Translations under genes and position numbers: made by a program
The notes under the pieces: generated by a model
What the model saw: the letters and a program-made list of their open reading frames with translations, nothing else
Database searches by the model: none
What the model was told of the DNA's origin: nothing
Origin: Tychonema bourrellyi FEM_GT703
GTDB taxonomy: Bacteria > Cyanobacteriota > Cyanobacteriia > Cyanobacteriales > Microcoleaceae
DNA: 64,000 nt
NCBI RefSeq assembly: GCF_002412335.2
Contig: NZ_NXIB02000009.1
Span: 1-64,000, forward strand
Reading direction: 5' to 3'
In this document: piece after piece, positions 52,501-61,672 of the stretch
How positions within the stretch are numbered: position 1 is the stretch's first letter
Layout of the letters: every line of letters starts with the position of its first letter

Positions 52501-52682
52501 TGCAAAACTATCAGGCGCGGTTGCTGCTGCAAGTTCACGATGAATTAATATTTGAAGTACCTCCCGACGAATGGGAGGAATTGCAGCCGAAAATCAAAGA
52601 TGCAATGGAAAATGCTCTACCTCTGAGTGTACCGTTGATAGTTGACATTCACGCTGGACAGAATTGGATGGAAACCAAATAA
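49563..52682 (+). CDS. polA: DNA polymerase I with two repeat-derived insertions
   Basis: 1039 aa, longer than usual (about 950-980 in cyanobacteria). N-terminal 5'-3' exonuclease 10-310 (ILVDGHSLAFRS, GDKSDNIPGVKGIG). The 3'-5' exonuclease is active-looking: WDTETTALE at 422, NAKFDRSIL and DYCGMDVY. Polymerase motifs A (SADYSQIELRILAH), B (RRFGKTINFGVIYG) and C (LLQVHDELIFE) are intact. Residues ~318-371 (Glu/Lys text then GTGILPVALENSEEE) and ~585-616 (EETGFFTESAG..KNPVSG) are translated repeats in linkers between domains. GTG start. Confidence 0.95.
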   Translation: MRSPSVSVSSNQTPTIILVDGHSLAFRSYFAFSKSRDGGLRTSTGIPTSVCFGFLKSLLEVMAAQEPEYMAIAFDLATPTFRHEADDTYKAGRPETPEDFIPDLKNLQELLGYFNLPAITAPGYEADDILGTLAKKASEAGYRVKILSGDRDLFQLVDTEKQISVLYLSTDELRRSGKGKSQEFGPEAVKEKLGILPEQVIDYKALCGDKSDNIPGVKGIGDKTAIQLLDAYKTLDGIYAAIDELKGATKKKLEEGKEAAYHSQRMATIVQDVPLEINLEDCQLKGFDEAALIPMLEKLEFKNILNKVKEIQKRFGGVEEKEEGIRKKEEEEKEEGPSTPLMESFRKKEEGISFNSGTGILPVALENSEEEELSFYTLAETIAAQQANKLPIKPRIIQTIEQLNELVQLLQTCTDKTTPVAWDTETTALEPRDAELVGIGCCWGIGETDLAYIAIAHKTGKNLDKAIVINALRPILESEKYPKALQNAKFDRSILRCQGIKLTGVVFDTMLASYVLNPETSHSLSELSKKYLGIVAKSYKELVAKDKTIADISIQQVADYCGMDVYTTFQLVEKLTAELDKQDLRTPTEETGFFTESAGHNEVFLSKNPVSGHPSKSLHRLLLEVEQPLEPILAEMEYCGIRIDSAYLQELSQQLEKRLAELEENTYEAAGRKFNLGSPKQLSEILLEKIPDEFQKKSRKTKTGYSTDAAVLDKLQGDHPIVDDLLEHRTLSKLKSTYVDALPQLVRADTGRVHTDFNQAATGTGRLSSSNPNMQNIPIRTEFSRQIRKAFLPEAGWLMVSADYSQIELRILAHLSQEPVLIEAYQNNRDVHTVTAQLLFEKQEITADERRFGKTINFGVIYGMGAIKFGKSMGKSAADGKKFIERFNQRYSKVFEYLEQVKKEAIALGYVSTILGRRRYLNFDRLSDLKGTNPAEIHPDRLKSLSKDDAQSLRAAANAPIQGSSADIIKLAMIEVNKVLQNYQARLLLQVHDELIFEVPPDEWEELQPKIKDAMENALPLSVPLIVDIHAGQNWMETK
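50514..50676. repeat. In-frame repeat insertion 1 in polA
   Basis: A GGAAGAAGGA-type purine repeat, a CCTTCGACTCCGCTCATGGA segment and GGAACAGGCATCTTGCCTGT, the core palindrome of the family B elements, read as GTGILPV. All of it is in frame and lies between the 5'-3' and 3'-5' exonuclease domains. Confidence 0.8.
51317..51413. repeat. In-frame repeat insertion 2 in polA (AAACCGGGTTTTTT palindrome)
   Basis: GAAACCGGGTTTTTT and its complement AAAAAACCCGGTTTC enclose TACCGAATCTGCTGG.., the same palindrome as at 60882-60992. It lies between the 3'-5' exonuclease and the polymerase domain, with no frame loss. Confidence 0.8.
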
Positions 52683-52694
52683 TTATAGAAAACT

Positions 52695-53267
52695 ATGAGT
52701 CAAATTAAAATCGCAATTTTCCCAACAATCAAAAGATTAAGTGCAGTGATTATGCTATTGCTACTATTCGGGTGTCCACAAAAGTTCGCAGCGAATAACT
52801 ATGCTGTCAAACGAGTCAGCGACGGCGACACTCTTGTCGCCAGCGATGCGGCTGGTAAAGATATCAAAGTGCGTTTTGCCTGTGTAGATGCACCGGAAAT
52901 TCCCCACACAAATGCTGAAAAAAATAGCAAAGCATCAGCACAAAAAAATCAATTTAAGTGGGGAATGCTAGCGCTGCAAAGAACACAGCAGCTAGTGAAA
53001 CAAGGAGGCGATCGGGTAGTTTTGGCCGTCACTGATACCGATCGCTACGGCCGCCAAGTCAGCGAAGTTCGCTTACCTAACGGCACATTTGTACAAGAAG
53101 TTTTGACCCGCGAAGGACTAGCAATGGTTTACCGTCCTTACTTGAAAAAATGTCCGAGTGCAAGTATTCTGGAACAAGCCGAAGCCGAAGCTAAGAAAAG
53201 TCGCAGCGGCGTTTGGGGAGATTCCAAGTTTGTCCCAGCTTGGGAATTTAGACACAACGACAAATGA
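52695..53267 (+). CDS. Secreted/lipoprotein thermonuclease (SNase family)
   Basis: 190 aa. Starts with a hydrophobic signal ending LLLLFGC at residues 21-27, a lipobox, so the protein is probably lipid-anchored outside the cytoplasm. SNase domain: RVSDGDTLVASDAAGKDIKV, VRFACVDAPEIPH with catalytic Arg and Asp/Glu, TDTDRYGRQVSEVR and GLAMVYRPYL. Calcium-dependent cleavage of DNA and RNA is the family's activity. It begins 12 bases after polA and may be cotranscribed. Confidence 0.9.
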   Translation: MSQIKIAIFPTIKRLSAVIMLLLLFGCPQKFAANNYAVKRVSDGDTLVASDAAGKDIKVRFACVDAPEIPHTNAEKNSKASAQKNQFKWGMLALQRTQQLVKQGGDRVVLAVTDTDRYGRQVSEVRLPNGTFVQEVLTREGLAMVYRPYLKKCPSASILEQAEAEAKKSRSGVWGDSKFVPAWEFRHNDK

Positions 53268-53518
53268 AGGTGCAGACGTACTCTACCAATAAAGTCTTTG
53301 CACAAGTCCAATCAATTAGCAAAAAACCTGTGCTACATTGCGGAGGATTTCACAATGAACAGTCAACAGTCAACAGTTCATAACTTATACAAACTGTCAA
53401 GCATAAAAAGTAGTGGAACGCTGCAAAGACCCCCTAACTACCGAAATCTGGTTTGGGATTAAGAACTCTATTTACTGTTAACCAGGGATGAATTAGAATA
53501 GAGATAATCCCTTTCTGG

Positions 53519-55255
53519 GTGACGAGTATATTGCCCATGTTTTCAACCTTAGCCTCGAAAAATCAACCCCATAACCCTCCTCAAACAGGGTTGAAAATTC
53601 TGTTCAGTCGCTTGGGTATCAGGCAGAAAATCGGCTGCGGATACGCCTTGGTCATTGGTATTGCCATTTTGGGTGCTGCGACGGGACGGGGAGTGGAATC
53701 TTATTATAAACAGCAGGTTCGTGAACAACTCGCGATCGACCGAGATAAAGCCGAAATCCTGACTAACCTCAATAATACTGCCCAGGAAGTCAGAATTCAA
53801 CAGTTGTTGCTGCTGAGTATGACGACAAAACCGCAAATTTTCGATCGCGAACGCTCGGACTTTCTGACTCACGTTGCTCAGATGAGCGCACAACTCGAAC
53901 AATTGCAAAACCTCCCGCCGACTTCAAATCCCGCAGTGGCTCAAGACTACCAACAGATTCAAGAGTTTGCTAAAGCCAACAGTAAAATAGTAGAAGCTTA
54001 CTTCCAACAAGTCCAAAAACTGTTGGGGAATGCGAAATTATCGGGTTTGAATCCGAAACAGCGACAAGATTTTGAGCGGAACTTAAACAATTTTGTCACT
54101 AGCAACAACGCTTTTAAACTCGAAAAGTTTTCCCAGGATTGTGCTCAACTAGCGGGCAGTTTTCGGGAGAAAGCAGACGAGGCATTTAGAAACTATGAGA
54201 AAGCAGAACAACTCGGAACTCTAATTCTGATCGGTTCTCTCTTCATATCAGCGGCGATCGCAGTAATGCTAGCAGTATACACCAGCCGTGCGATCGCCCG
54301 TCCCCTAAAAGCCACCACCCTCATCGCTCAGCGAGTTACCGAAGAATCCAACTTTGACCTACAAGCACCCGTCACTACTTCCGACGAAGTAGGATTGCTA
54401 GCAATTTCCATCAACGAACTTATCCAGCGAGTAGCAGAATATACAGAAGACTTGCAGGAAGCAAAAATAGCAGCCGAAGCCGCCAACCGCTCCAAAAGTG
54501 CATTTCTCGCCAACATGAGCCACGAACTCCGCACGCCTCTAAATGCGATCATTAATTACAGTGAAATGCTCCAAGAAGATGCTCAAGATTCCGGTTCCGA
54601 AGACTTTCTCCCCGACTTACAAAAAATTAAAACAGCAGGAAAACACCTGCTGGATATGATTAGCGATATCCTGGATATTTCCAAAATTGAAGCTGGTCAC
54701 GTCACCCTGTATTTAGAAAACTTCGACGTGGCGACAATGGTTGAGGAAGTGATGACTACGGCTCAACCGCTAGTAGAAAAAAAAGGCAATTCTTTAGCAC
54801 TAAAAACTGAAGGCGAACTCGGTATGATGTACGCCGATCAGCCAAAAGTGCGACAAATCCTCCTCAATTTGCTCAGTAATGCGGCCAAATTCACCGAAAA
54901 AGGTGTGATTACAATTGGGATAGAAAGAATGAAAAATGAAAAATCCAGACCGATGAGAAAGCATAAAAATAATGATGATTCTTCCCCTGGTTCACAGTAC
55001 ACTGCTCAAGTTTTGGTTTTTCGAGTCAGCGACACTGGTATTGGGATGACAGAGGAGCAATTGCAGCAGATATTCAAACCTTTTACTCAAGCTGATGTCT
55101 CGACTACTCGCAAGTATGGAGGTACTGGTTTGGGGTTGACAATTAGCCAGCGTTTGTGTCAAATTCTGGGCGGCGAAATTAGGGTTGAAAGCCAGGATGG
55201 TAAAGGTTCTACTTTTATTGTTAGTCTCCCGGAACGGGTGATTATGCAAGTTTGA
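53519..55255 (+). CDS. Membrane sensor histidine kinase
   Basis: 578 aa. Two transmembrane helices (about 40-58, [15 protein letters not shown]; about 236-258, [19 protein letters not shown]) flank a helical periplasmic sensor, four-helix-like, that could be a CHASE3 or 4HB domain. HAMP follows ([19 protein letters not shown]). His[21 protein letters not shown] with H335. HATPase: [27 protein letters not shown] and GTGLGLTIS. No regulator gene is adjacent. GTG start at 53519; ATG at 53537 is the alternative. Confidence 0.92.
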   Translation: MTSILPMFSTLASKNQPHNPPQTGLKILFSRLGIRQKIGCGYALVIGIAILGAATGRGVESYYKQQVREQLAIDRDKAEILTNLNNTAQEVRIQQLLLLSMTTKPQIFDRERSDFLTHVAQMSAQLEQLQNLPPTSNPAVAQDYQQIQEFAKANSKIVEAYFQQVQKLLGNAKLSGLNPKQRQDFERNLNNFVTSNNAFKLEKFSQDCAQLAGSFREKADEAFRNYEKAEQLGTLILIGSLFISAAIAVMLAVYTSRAIARPLKATTLIAQRVTEESNFDLQAPVTTSDEVGLLAISINELIQRVAEYTEDLQEAKIAAEAANRSKSAFLANMSHELRTPLNAIINYSEMLQEDAQDSGSEDFLPDLQKIKTAGKHLLDMISDILDISKIEAGHVTLYLENFDVATMVEEVMTTAQPLVEKKGNSLALKTEGELGMMYADQPKVRQILLNLLSNAAKFTEKGVITIGIERMKNEKSRPMRKHKNNDDSSPGSQYTAQVLVFRVSDTGIGMTEEQLQQIFKPFTQADVSTTRKYGGTGLGLTISQRLCQILGGEIRVESQDGKGSTFIVSLPERVIMQV

Positions 55256-55424
55256 AGGAAGTTCGGCAACGGATTTTTTAACGGATGTAACGGAATCATG
55301 AATATTTCCTCCAGGTGTTTAAGAGTAAGCATCTTTTCGATGTTTGATATCAATTCCTCTCTTCATCGGAATTATTAATCTCTCTCTTCTCTTCCTTTGC
55401 GTCCTTTGCGCCTTCGCGGTTAAA

Positions 55425-55571
55425 TCATTCCCATGCAATCGGAAACGATATGACGCGGTAAATTACCAAAACATCTTCCTCAATTTCAAATAAAACTCGG
55501 CTTTGTACCTCCGCAGGCAAAGATGCTAAATCTTCGATCGCTTTCGGCTTAAAGTCAACTTGATAATTCAT
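55425..55571 (-). pseudogene. RelE/ParE-type toxin with internal deletion
   Basis: 48 codons: MNYQVDFKPKAIEDLASLPA, then EVQSRVL, then FEIEEDVLVIYRV, then ISFPIAWE. The first 27 residues are a normal RelE/ParE start and the next 13 are the normal ending strand (YEIEEDVLVIYRV). The middle ~40 residues are missing, so the product should lack toxin activity. No antitoxin is found. The rest of the 55256-55837 gap contains short repeats such as CTTCTTCCTTCTTCC at 55795 and no other gene. Confidence 0.65.
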
Positions 55572-55837
55572 CAAAGTGCAACTTTTAGACTCTACTGTTT
55601 ACCTTTTCCCTGGGAGGAACTGCGACAAAGGACGGAAATACCTATCTAAATATAGCGGAATACCGATCGCCCGATCGCCATTAACTCCCTACAATGACAA
55701 TTATAGGGGCGATCGAGCATTAGCCTCTACAGTAAGTCAATCTACCTGCTTCAAAGTAAAATACGAATGACTAAAAAGCTAGTCGTATCAGCCTTCTTCC
55801 TTCTTCCTTCTTCCTTCAATTCAGGGAATTAAAATTT

Positions 55838-58453
55838 ATGCAACCGAATAATCCAAACCAATTTACCGAAAAAGCCTGGGAAGCCCTCAGCCGCACTCCC
55901 GAACTCGTCAAAGCAGCCCAACAGCAGCAGCTAGAAAGCGAACACTTGATGAAAGCTTTGCTGGAACAAGAATCGGGACTTGCTATCAGCTTATTTAACA
56001 AAGCAGGCGTAACATTAGCAAAATTGCGCGATCGCACCGATGAGTTTATCAACCGCCAGCCGAAAATCTCTGGAAGCGGCGGCAATGTCTACCTTGGTCG
56101 TTCTCTTGACACTTTGCTCGATCGGGCCGAAACTTATCGCAAAGACTATGGCGATGAATTTATTTCCGTCGAACATCTGATATTAGGGTACATTAAGGAC
56201 GATCGCTTTGGCAAAAATCTACTGCAAGAATTTAAACTAGATGAAACCAAACTCAAAGATATAATTACCCAAGTCCGAGGAAACAACAAAGTGACCGATC
56301 AAAATCCAGAAGGCAAATACGAAGCGCTGGAAAAATACGGTCGAGATTTGACAGAAGCTGCGCGTCAAGGCAAACTAGATCCAGTCATCGGAAGAGATGA
56401 CGAAATCCGCCGCACGATTCAAATATTGAGCCGTCGCACCAAAAATAACCCCGTATTGATTGGGGAACCGGGAGTAGGTAAAACTGCGATCGCCGAAGGA
56501 CTCGCCCAACGAATTATCACCGGAGATGTGCCGCAATCTCTCAAAGATCGACAATTAATTAGCTTAGATATGGGCGCATTAATTGCTGGTGCAAAATTCC
56601 GGGGAGAATTTGAAGAACGCTTGAAGGCGGTGCTCAAAGAAGTGATGGATAGCAACGGCAAAGTCATCTTATTTATAGATGAAATTCACACCGTTGTCGG
56701 TGCGGGTGCAACTCAAGGCTCGATGGATGCAGGCAACTTGTTAAAACCGATGTTAGCGAGGGGAGAATTGCGCTGTATCGGCGCTACAACTCTCGACGAA
56801 TACCGCAAGTATCTGGAAAAAGATGCAGCCCTAGAACGCCGTTTTCAGCAAGTTTATGTTGACCAGCCAACAGTTGAAGATACTATCTCAATTCTGCGCG
56901 GTTTGAAGGAACGCTACGAGGTTCACCACGGTGTTAAAATTTCCGACAATGCGTTAGTGGCGGCGGCTACTTTGTCAACTCGATATATTAGCGATCGCTT
57001 CCTCCCTGACAAAGCCATTGATTTAATGGACGAAGCGGCGGCTAAACTCAAAATGGAGATTACTTCCAAGCCGGAAGAACTAGATGAAATAGATCGCAAA
57101 GTTTTGCAGCTAGAAATGGAAAGACTGTCGCTGCAAAAAGAAAGCAATGCTGCATCGATCGACCGTTTAGAAAGACTGGAAAAAGACTTGGCAAATCTCA
57201 AGGAAAGTCAAAGCGGTTTGAACGCGCAATGGCAATCGGAAAAAGGTGTCATAGACAGCATTCAAAAGATTAAAGAACAGATTGACAAGGCTAACATTGA
57301 AATTCAAAAAGCCGAGTTAAAATACGACCTCAACCGCGCTGCCGAGTTGAAATATGGCACGTTAACTCAGTTGCAAAAACAACTGCAAGAAGCTGAAACT
57401 AAACTTACAGCAAGTCAAATTACAGGTAAAACTCTGCTGCGGGAAGAAGTCACCGAATCTGATATTGCCGAGATTATTTCTAAGTGGACGGGAATTCCAA
57501 TTAGCAAGTTAGTTGAATCGGAAATGCAGAAACTTCTGCACTTGGAAGATGAACTGCACAAGCGGGTAATTGGACAGGATGAAGCGGTGACGGCGGTTGC
57601 AGATGCAATTGTGCGATCGCGCGCGGGTTTAGCCGATCCCAACCGTCCGGTGGCTAGTTTTATCTTCCTCGGCCCCACGGGTGTCGGTAAAACCGAATTA
57701 GCGAAAGCATTAGCGTCTTATCTGTTTGATACAGAAGAGGCGATCGTGCGAATTGATATGTCGGAATACATGGAAAAACACGCAGTTTCGCGGTTGATTG
57801 GTGCGCCTCCAGGATACGTCGGCTACGATGAAGGTGGACAATTAACTGAGGCTGTGCGCCGCCGTCCTTACTCGGTGATTCTATTCGATGAAATCGAGAA
57901 AGCGCACCCGGATGTCTTCAATATCATGCTGCAAATTCTCGATGACGGCCGCGTTACCGACGCTCAAGGTCACACGGTTGACTTTAAGAATTCTGTGATT
58001 ATTATGACATCGAATGTCGGCTCTCAATACATTTTAGATGTAGCGGGAGATGAGGAACAAATGCGGAGTCGGGTGATGGAGTCGATGCGGGCAACTTTCC
58101 GCCCGGAATTCTTGAACCGGATTGATGAGATGATTATTTTCAAAAGTTTGACTAAGAGCGAATTGCGGCAGATTGTGCTGTTGCAAGTTAAGCGTCTGGA
58201 AAAACGTTTGGCGGAACGCAAAATGTCTCTGAAATTGTCGGAATCTGCGCTTGATTTCTTAGCAGAAATAGGGTATGATCCGGTGTATGGTGCGCGGCCT
58301 TTGAAGCGGGGAATTCAACGGGAGTTGGAAACGCAAATGGCGAAGGGTATTTTGCGGGGAGATTTTGTGGATGGGGATACGATTTTTGTGGATATCGAGA
58401 ATGAAAGGTTGGCGTTTAAAAGGCTGCCGGCGCAGTTGGTGACTGTTAAATAA
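55838..58453 (+). CDS. clpB: ClpB disaggregase (Hsp100)
   Basis: 871 aa, full length. N-domain 1-150 ([17 protein letters not shown]). Two AAA domains: Walker [10 protein letters not shown] at about 212 and GPTGVGKTE at about 613; sensor-2 region [16 protein letters not shown] near the end. A middle coiled coil at about 410-520 ([16 protein letters not shown]) is typical of ClpB and absent from ClpC. Pulls aggregated proteins apart with DnaK. Usual cyanobacteria carry two clpB genes; whether this is ClpB1 or ClpB2 cannot be told. Purine-rich CTTCTTCC repeats lie upstream. Confidence 0.95.
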   Translation: MQPNNPNQFTEKAWEALSRTPELVKAAQQQQLESEHLMKALLEQESGLAISLFNKAGVTLAKLRDRTDEFINRQPKISGSGGNVYLGRSLDTLLDRAETYRKDYGDEFISVEHLILGYIKDDRFGKNLLQEFKLDETKLKDIITQVRGNNKVTDQNPEGKYEALEKYGRDLTEAARQGKLDPVIGRDDEIRRTIQILSRRTKNNPVLIGEPGVGKTAIAEGLAQRIITGDVPQSLKDRQLISLDMGALIAGAKFRGEFEERLKAVLKEVMDSNGKVILFIDEIHTVVGAGATQGSMDAGNLLKPMLARGELRCIGATTLDEYRKYLEKDAALERRFQQVYVDQPTVEDTISILRGLKERYEVHHGVKISDNALVAAATLSTRYISDRFLPDKAIDLMDEAAAKLKMEITSKPEELDEIDRKVLQLEMERLSLQKESNAASIDRLERLEKDLANLKESQSGLNAQWQSEKGVIDSIQKIKEQIDKANIEIQKAELKYDLNRAAELKYGTLTQLQKQLQEAETKLTASQITGKTLLREEVTESDIAEIISKWTGIPISKLVESEMQKLLHLEDELHKRVIGQDEAVTAVADAIVRSRAGLADPNRPVASFIFLGPTGVGKTELAKALASYLFDTEEAIVRIDMSEYMEKHAVSRLIGAPPGYVGYDEGGQLTEAVRRRPYSVILFDEIEKAHPDVFNIMLQILDDGRVTDAQGHTVDFKNSVIIMTSNVGSQYILDVAGDEEQMRSRVMESMRATFRPEFLNRIDEMIIFKSLTKSELRQIVLLQVKRLEKRLAERKMSLKLSESALDFLAEIGYDPVYGARPLKRGIQRELETQMAKGILRGDFVDGDTIFVDIENERLAFKRLPAQLVTVK

Positions 58454-58508
58454 TTTGAGTAAGGTGGGCTGCGGTCCACCTAATTTTTTTGAGGGCGATG
58501 GTTCTTTT

Positions 58509-58645
58509 TTTAACCGCAGATGTTGCACCATTTTGAATCAGCTTTTTATGGGCGGGCTAGAAGCCCACCCCACAAGAATAATTTTTATTGTGGAACAGGC
58601 ATCTTGCCTGTTGCTGACATTGGTGCAAGATGTGAGTTTAACCGC
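58509..58645. mobile_element. MITE-like element family B, copy 4
   Basis: Left end TTTAACCGCAGATGTTGCAC, right end GTGCAAGATGTGAGTTTAAC. Interior: GGGCGGGCTAGAAGCCCACC and AACAGGCATCTTGCCTGTT. The direct repeat TTTAACCGCAGATG at both ends may be a target duplication. Confidence 0.8.
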
Positions 58646-58694
58646 AGATGAATCGCGGGCGAGACGCCGACGCCACAATGGACGCGGATGCGGC

Positions 58695-58871
58695 TTAAGG
58701 GCGATCGCTTTCTGATTTATCTTTTTTCTGTTCTTGACGTTCTCGAACAGATTTCGTCAGCAGGTATGTTGCCAAACTGCTAACGGATCTGCTGTCTTCT
58801 TCTGCCCATTCTTCCAGAGCTTTTTGAATCTCTTCTGGTAGGTATGCGGTAACTCTTCCCCGTGAAGCCAT
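58695..58871 (-). CDS. Ribbon-helix-helix protein, orphan antitoxin-like
   Basis: About 58 aa from the ATG at 58871 (MASRGRVTAYLPEEIQKAL). The strand RVTAYLP, helix EIQKALEEWAEEDS and second helix SVSSLATYLLTKSV make a CopG-like RHH, followed by a charged tail. Antitoxins and plasmid regulators look like this, but no toxin gene is next to it. Confidence 0.75.
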   Translation of the reverse strand: MASRGRVTAYLPEEIQKALEEWAEEDSRSVSSLATYLLTKSVRERQEQKKDKSESDRP

Positions 58872-59008
58872 TCGTTGTACTGCAAAACATTTCAACACAG
58901 TCCATCTTACGCTGTTTTGAGTTAAAACCGATAAAAATATTTCATTTTAAGTTATTTTGTACTATTGTACGTCATAATGTGTTATGCTCCGACCTGTAAA
59001 CAGTCAAA

Positions 59009-59044
59009 AGCCAGCCCCTTACTGTGGAAGGTTCCGGGCTGGCT
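59009..59044. promoter_or_regulatory. Strong hairpin in the leader of the 59061 gene
   Basis: AGCCAGCCC at 59009-59017 pairs with GGGCTGGCT at 59036-59044, loop of 18 bases. It ends 16 bases before the ATG at 59061 and could act on translation or be a terminator of an upstream RNA (no T run follows it). Confidence 0.5.
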
Positions 59045-59060
59045 CTGGCTCCAACATTCA

Positions 59061-59309
59061 ATGGAGACGAATTCTATGATTACATACAAACAACGCTTGT
59101 GTTGTTGGGCGATCGCCCGTTTGTTACCCTCTGAGCAATGGATAATTGTTGCCCGCTTCCGCAGTCGTTCTGATGCAGACGGGCATTTTCAGTTTCTGCG
59201 ACAAACTATACCTCACGTTAAGTTTGAGGTTGTGTTCGATTTAAGCGGGGACAGCAACCGTTTATCGGCGTTGGGCTGCCCTTCCAATCCCGTCACCAGC
59301 GCGTTATAA
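59061..59309 (+). CDS. Small hypothetical protein
   Basis: 82 aa from METNSMITYKQRLCCWAIAR. The middle block (IVARFRSRSDADGHFQFLRQ, then TIPHVKFEVVFD) looks like a conserved helical and beta-strand core of a cyanobacterial unknown. An alternative start at 59076 is possible, and a longer frame from 58965 covers the leader hairpin and is less likely. No function known. Confidence 0.6.
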   Translation: METNSMITYKQRLCCWAIARLLPSEQWIIVARFRSRSDADGHFQFLRQTIPHVKFEVVFDLSGDSNRLSALGCPSNPVTSAL

Positions 59310-59349
59310 AGGGTAATTTTTGAGGCGGTTTCAGTTAATTAAACATTGG

Positions 59350-59380
59350 CGATCGCACTTTTTGTTAGTAAGTGCGATCG
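59350..59380. terminator. Palindrome with HIP1 arms
   Basis: CGATCGCACTT (59350-59360) pairs with AAGTGCGATCG (59370-59380), loop TTTGTTAGT. Located after the small protein gene and before the DUF262 gene. A possible bidirectional terminator; no T run on the plus strand beyond the loop. The remaining bases of 59310-59512 hold no gene. Confidence 0.45.
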
Positions 59381-59512
59381 ACCGCATCATCTTAGCCAAA
59401 TCATAATTTACACTGGCTGGCCTCAAGACTAAAATTCTCCGAACAGGACTTTATCCACCCTGGGCTGTGGTAAAATTATCGTATTCACAACACTCACCCG
59501 TTAGTTAAAAAT

Positions 59513-60046
59513 ATGCGATCGAAACTAGAACAAATTACGCTTCAAGACAGAAATGCTGCTGAAATGGAAATTCGGGACAAGCGGCACCAAATTAATTACG
59601 ATACAAAACAGTATCCACTCGAAATACTGGTTCAAAAATATATGGAAGGAATTGACGATGATACTAATAAGTTGTTTATTCCAGATTACCAACGTGAAAT
59701 GACTTGGGATGAAGCAAGGCAATCAAAGTTTATCGAGTCTGTAATCTTGGGGCTGCCAATACCTTATCTATTCGTTGCCGACATCGGCGATCGTGAAAAT
59801 GATGAATCACGTTTAGAGATGGTAGATGGTGCAGAACGAATTCTTACTCTAACCAGATTTGTCAACAACGAATTAACCTTAAGTGGACTAGAAAAATTAG
59901 AACATTTAAATGGATTTAAGTTTGCTGATTTACTCCTTCCTCGTCAGAGGAACTTCAACCGAACTACACTTCGGGTGATCGAACTAATAAAAACTCCAAA
60001 TCAGGAATTCCGAAGAGATTTATTTGAACGGATACAATCTTTTTAA
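59513..60046 (+). CDS. DUF262 (GmrSD N-terminal-like) protein, probably truncated
   Basis: 177 aa. The ParB-like nuclease/NTPase N-domain is present: FIPDYQREMTWDEARQSKFI, ILGLPIPYLFVADI and MVDGAERILTL, where the last is a divergent form of the DGQQR motif. Then LNGFKFADLLLPRQRNFNRT and RRDLFERIQ, but the protein stops at SF. In relatives RI is followed by a longer conserved part (NTSG.. and more). The stop therefore looks like a truncation, although short versions occur. Next to the HEPN RNase gene downstream (113 bases). Confidence 0.75.
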   Translation: MRSKLEQITLQDRNAAEMEIRDKRHQINYDTKQYPLEILVQKYMEGIDDDTNKLFIPDYQREMTWDEARQSKFIESVILGLPIPYLFVADIGDRENDESRLEMVDGAERILTLTRFVNNELTLSGLEKLEHLNGFKFADLLLPRQRNFNRTTLRVIELIKTPNQEFRRDLFERIQSF

Positions 60047-60158
60047 TAGCAAAGCAAATACATTTGAAAGAGTCCACAAAATCTCTTGTTATTACTTTGA
60101 GAAATCCAAAAACTATTGTGTGTATTGAATAGGTCTACGATCGACTGCTAGGATAATC

Positions 60159-60851
60159 ATGGAAACTGTACTCTTCGACTTTAATACACGCACTAAAGAG
60201 GTGCATGATTACTTTATTTTTGTGGAGAGCTTGGAAAAACAAACAATAAAGTTAGCTGTATTCGATTCTGTTGGCACATACAAAATACAAAGCCTCAATC
60301 CTGAGTTAGCAAAAACTCTCAAATCTAATATTTTCTTGTTACTATATAATTTAGTTGAATCCACTATGCGAAATGCGATTGAAGCCATATTCGATGAGTT
60401 AAAAAATAAAGCAATCTCTTTTGACGATCTCAAACCAAAAATCAAAATGATTGTCCTCCAAAATCTTAAAAATCGTTCTCCTAAGAAAATTCATTTAACA
60501 ATCAACCAAATTTCTACAGATATCATCACAGCTACATTTGAGCGTGAAGAACTATTTTCAGGAAATGTGGATGCTAGGTTAATTAAAGAAATAGCGGAAA
60601 ACTATGGTTTTTCATATCAAACAGACTTTACTAAGACAAAGAATGGGCAAAATCTTGTAGTTGTTAAAAGGAACAGGAATGATTTGGCGCATGGGATTAA
60701 GTCTTTCGAGGAATTGGGTCACGATCAGGCTATTGAGGAACTATTAGAAATTAAGGAAGAAGTCGTAGAGTATTTGACGCAAATACTGGAAAATATCAGA
60801 GATTATCTGGACAACGAAGAGTATTTGGAGTTACCCACAAGTAATCCTTAA
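60159..60851 (+). CDS. HEPN-domain RNase (MAE_28990/MAE_18760 family)
   Basis: 230 aa. The HEPN RNase motif R-x4-6-H is visible near the end as RNDLAHGIKSFEELG, in a helical domain. The N-terminal half (LFDFNTRTKEVHDYF, ESTMRNAIEAIFDEL) matches the MAE_28990/MAE_18760 family of cyanobacterial HEPN nucleases. Members often follow a DUF262 gene, as here. HEPN proteins cut RNA in toxin-antitoxin and antiviral systems. Starts at 60159 (METVLFDF); no ribosome-binding site is clear. Confidence 0.85.
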   Translation: METVLFDFNTRTKEVHDYFIFVESLEKQTIKLAVFDSVGTYKIQSLNPELAKTLKSNIFLLLYNLVESTMRNAIEAIFDELKNKAISFDDLKPKIKMIVLQNLKNRSPKKIHLTINQISTDIITATFEREELFSGNVDARLIKEIAENYGFSYQTDFTKTKNGQNLVVVKRNRNDLAHGIKSFEELGHDQAIEELLEIKEEVVEYLTQILENIRDYLDNEEYLELPTSNP

Positions 60852-60881
60852 TTTCTGTTTTCTTCTGTCCGTGCAGGTGCT

Positions 60882-60992
60882 CAGAAACCGGGTTTTTGCG
60901 AGAATACTTCGTACAGCCCGCAGACACAGCAAAAAACCCGGTTTCTCGCGCCATCAACCTAAGATGACGCAATTACATAAACCGGGTTTTTG
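60882..60992. repeat. AAACCGGGTTTTTG palindromic repeats
   Basis: CAGAAACCGGGTTTTTGCGA and AAAAAACCCGGTTTCTCG form a hairpin; a third copy (AAACCGGGTTTTTGC) lies at 60978. The same palindrome is inserted in polA at 51331. Confidence 0.8.
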
Positions 60993-61009
60993 CATCCAGG
61001 ATTGATAAG

Positions 61010-61672
61010 TTACTTCCGCACCATGACAGACTTAATCACAGCATTCGACTGATACTTCTTAGTCTGAAAAAATCCCCCTTTACCAGCGCCGTAAACTCCC
61101 GCAAATTGCTTCCCTTCAGCCTTGGGTACAAACATAATTTTGTTAGTGGGTTGCTTGGCAAAAACCACATTTTCTCTCATTTCATTATCCACATTATAAG
61201 ATAAAGTAGCTTTGCCGTAAATTGCCTCTGCTTGTTTCAGAGTCATTCCTGGCCCGACACCCTGAACTGTTTTATAATTGGCATTGTCAGTCATCAAAAG
61301 TTCAATGACATCGCCATCTTTAAGCTTTGTAGCCGCAGCATAAATAATCCGATATTGCACTTTTCCCGACTGGCTGAGGGCCACAGCATCAAAGTCTACC
61401 ATAAAAGGAGATTCGACCTTAAACTGCGCCGTGGAACCCAGAGCCTTTTTCAGTTGTCCGAAAGTCATTCCCACCTGAGCGGCTCCAATTGTGCGATCGG
61501 AAATTGTTAAACTTGCAGAGGGTGTTTTTTGAGCAGCATTAGCCACTTCTCCCAGCGGATTCGTACCCCCACGGGCGACAGCGACACCGGGAGTCGAAAT
61601 TGCTCCCAAATAAGAGCCGATCGCCAATAAAACAGCTATCATTGATCCAGACAAAACTTTAACATTCAACAT
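61010..61672 (-). CDS. Secreted protein of unknown function with repeated domain
   Basis: 220 aa with signal peptide (VLSGSMIAVLLAIGSYLGAI, cleavage near VAVARG). The mature part seems to hold two similar units: IGAAQVGMTFGQLKKALG and VQGVGPGMTLKQAEAIYG, each followed by beta strands. This GMTxxQ/K pattern is seen in BLIP-like and SmpA/OmlA-type domains. A good ribosome-binding site (AGGAGA) lies 7 bases before the ATG at 61672. That ATG overlaps the divergent gene's ATG. Role unknown. Confidence 0.8.
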   Translation of the reverse strand: MLNVKVLSGSMIAVLLAIGSYLGAISTPGVAVARGGTNPLGEVANAAQKTPSASLTISDRTIGAAQVGMTFGQLKKALGSTAQFKVESPFMVDFDAVALSQSGKVQYRIIYAAATKLKDGDVIELLMTDNANYKTVQGVGPGMTLKQAEAIYGKATLSYNVDNEMRENVVFAKQPTNKIMFVPKAEGKQFAGVYGAGKGGFFQTKKYQSNAVIKSVMVRK

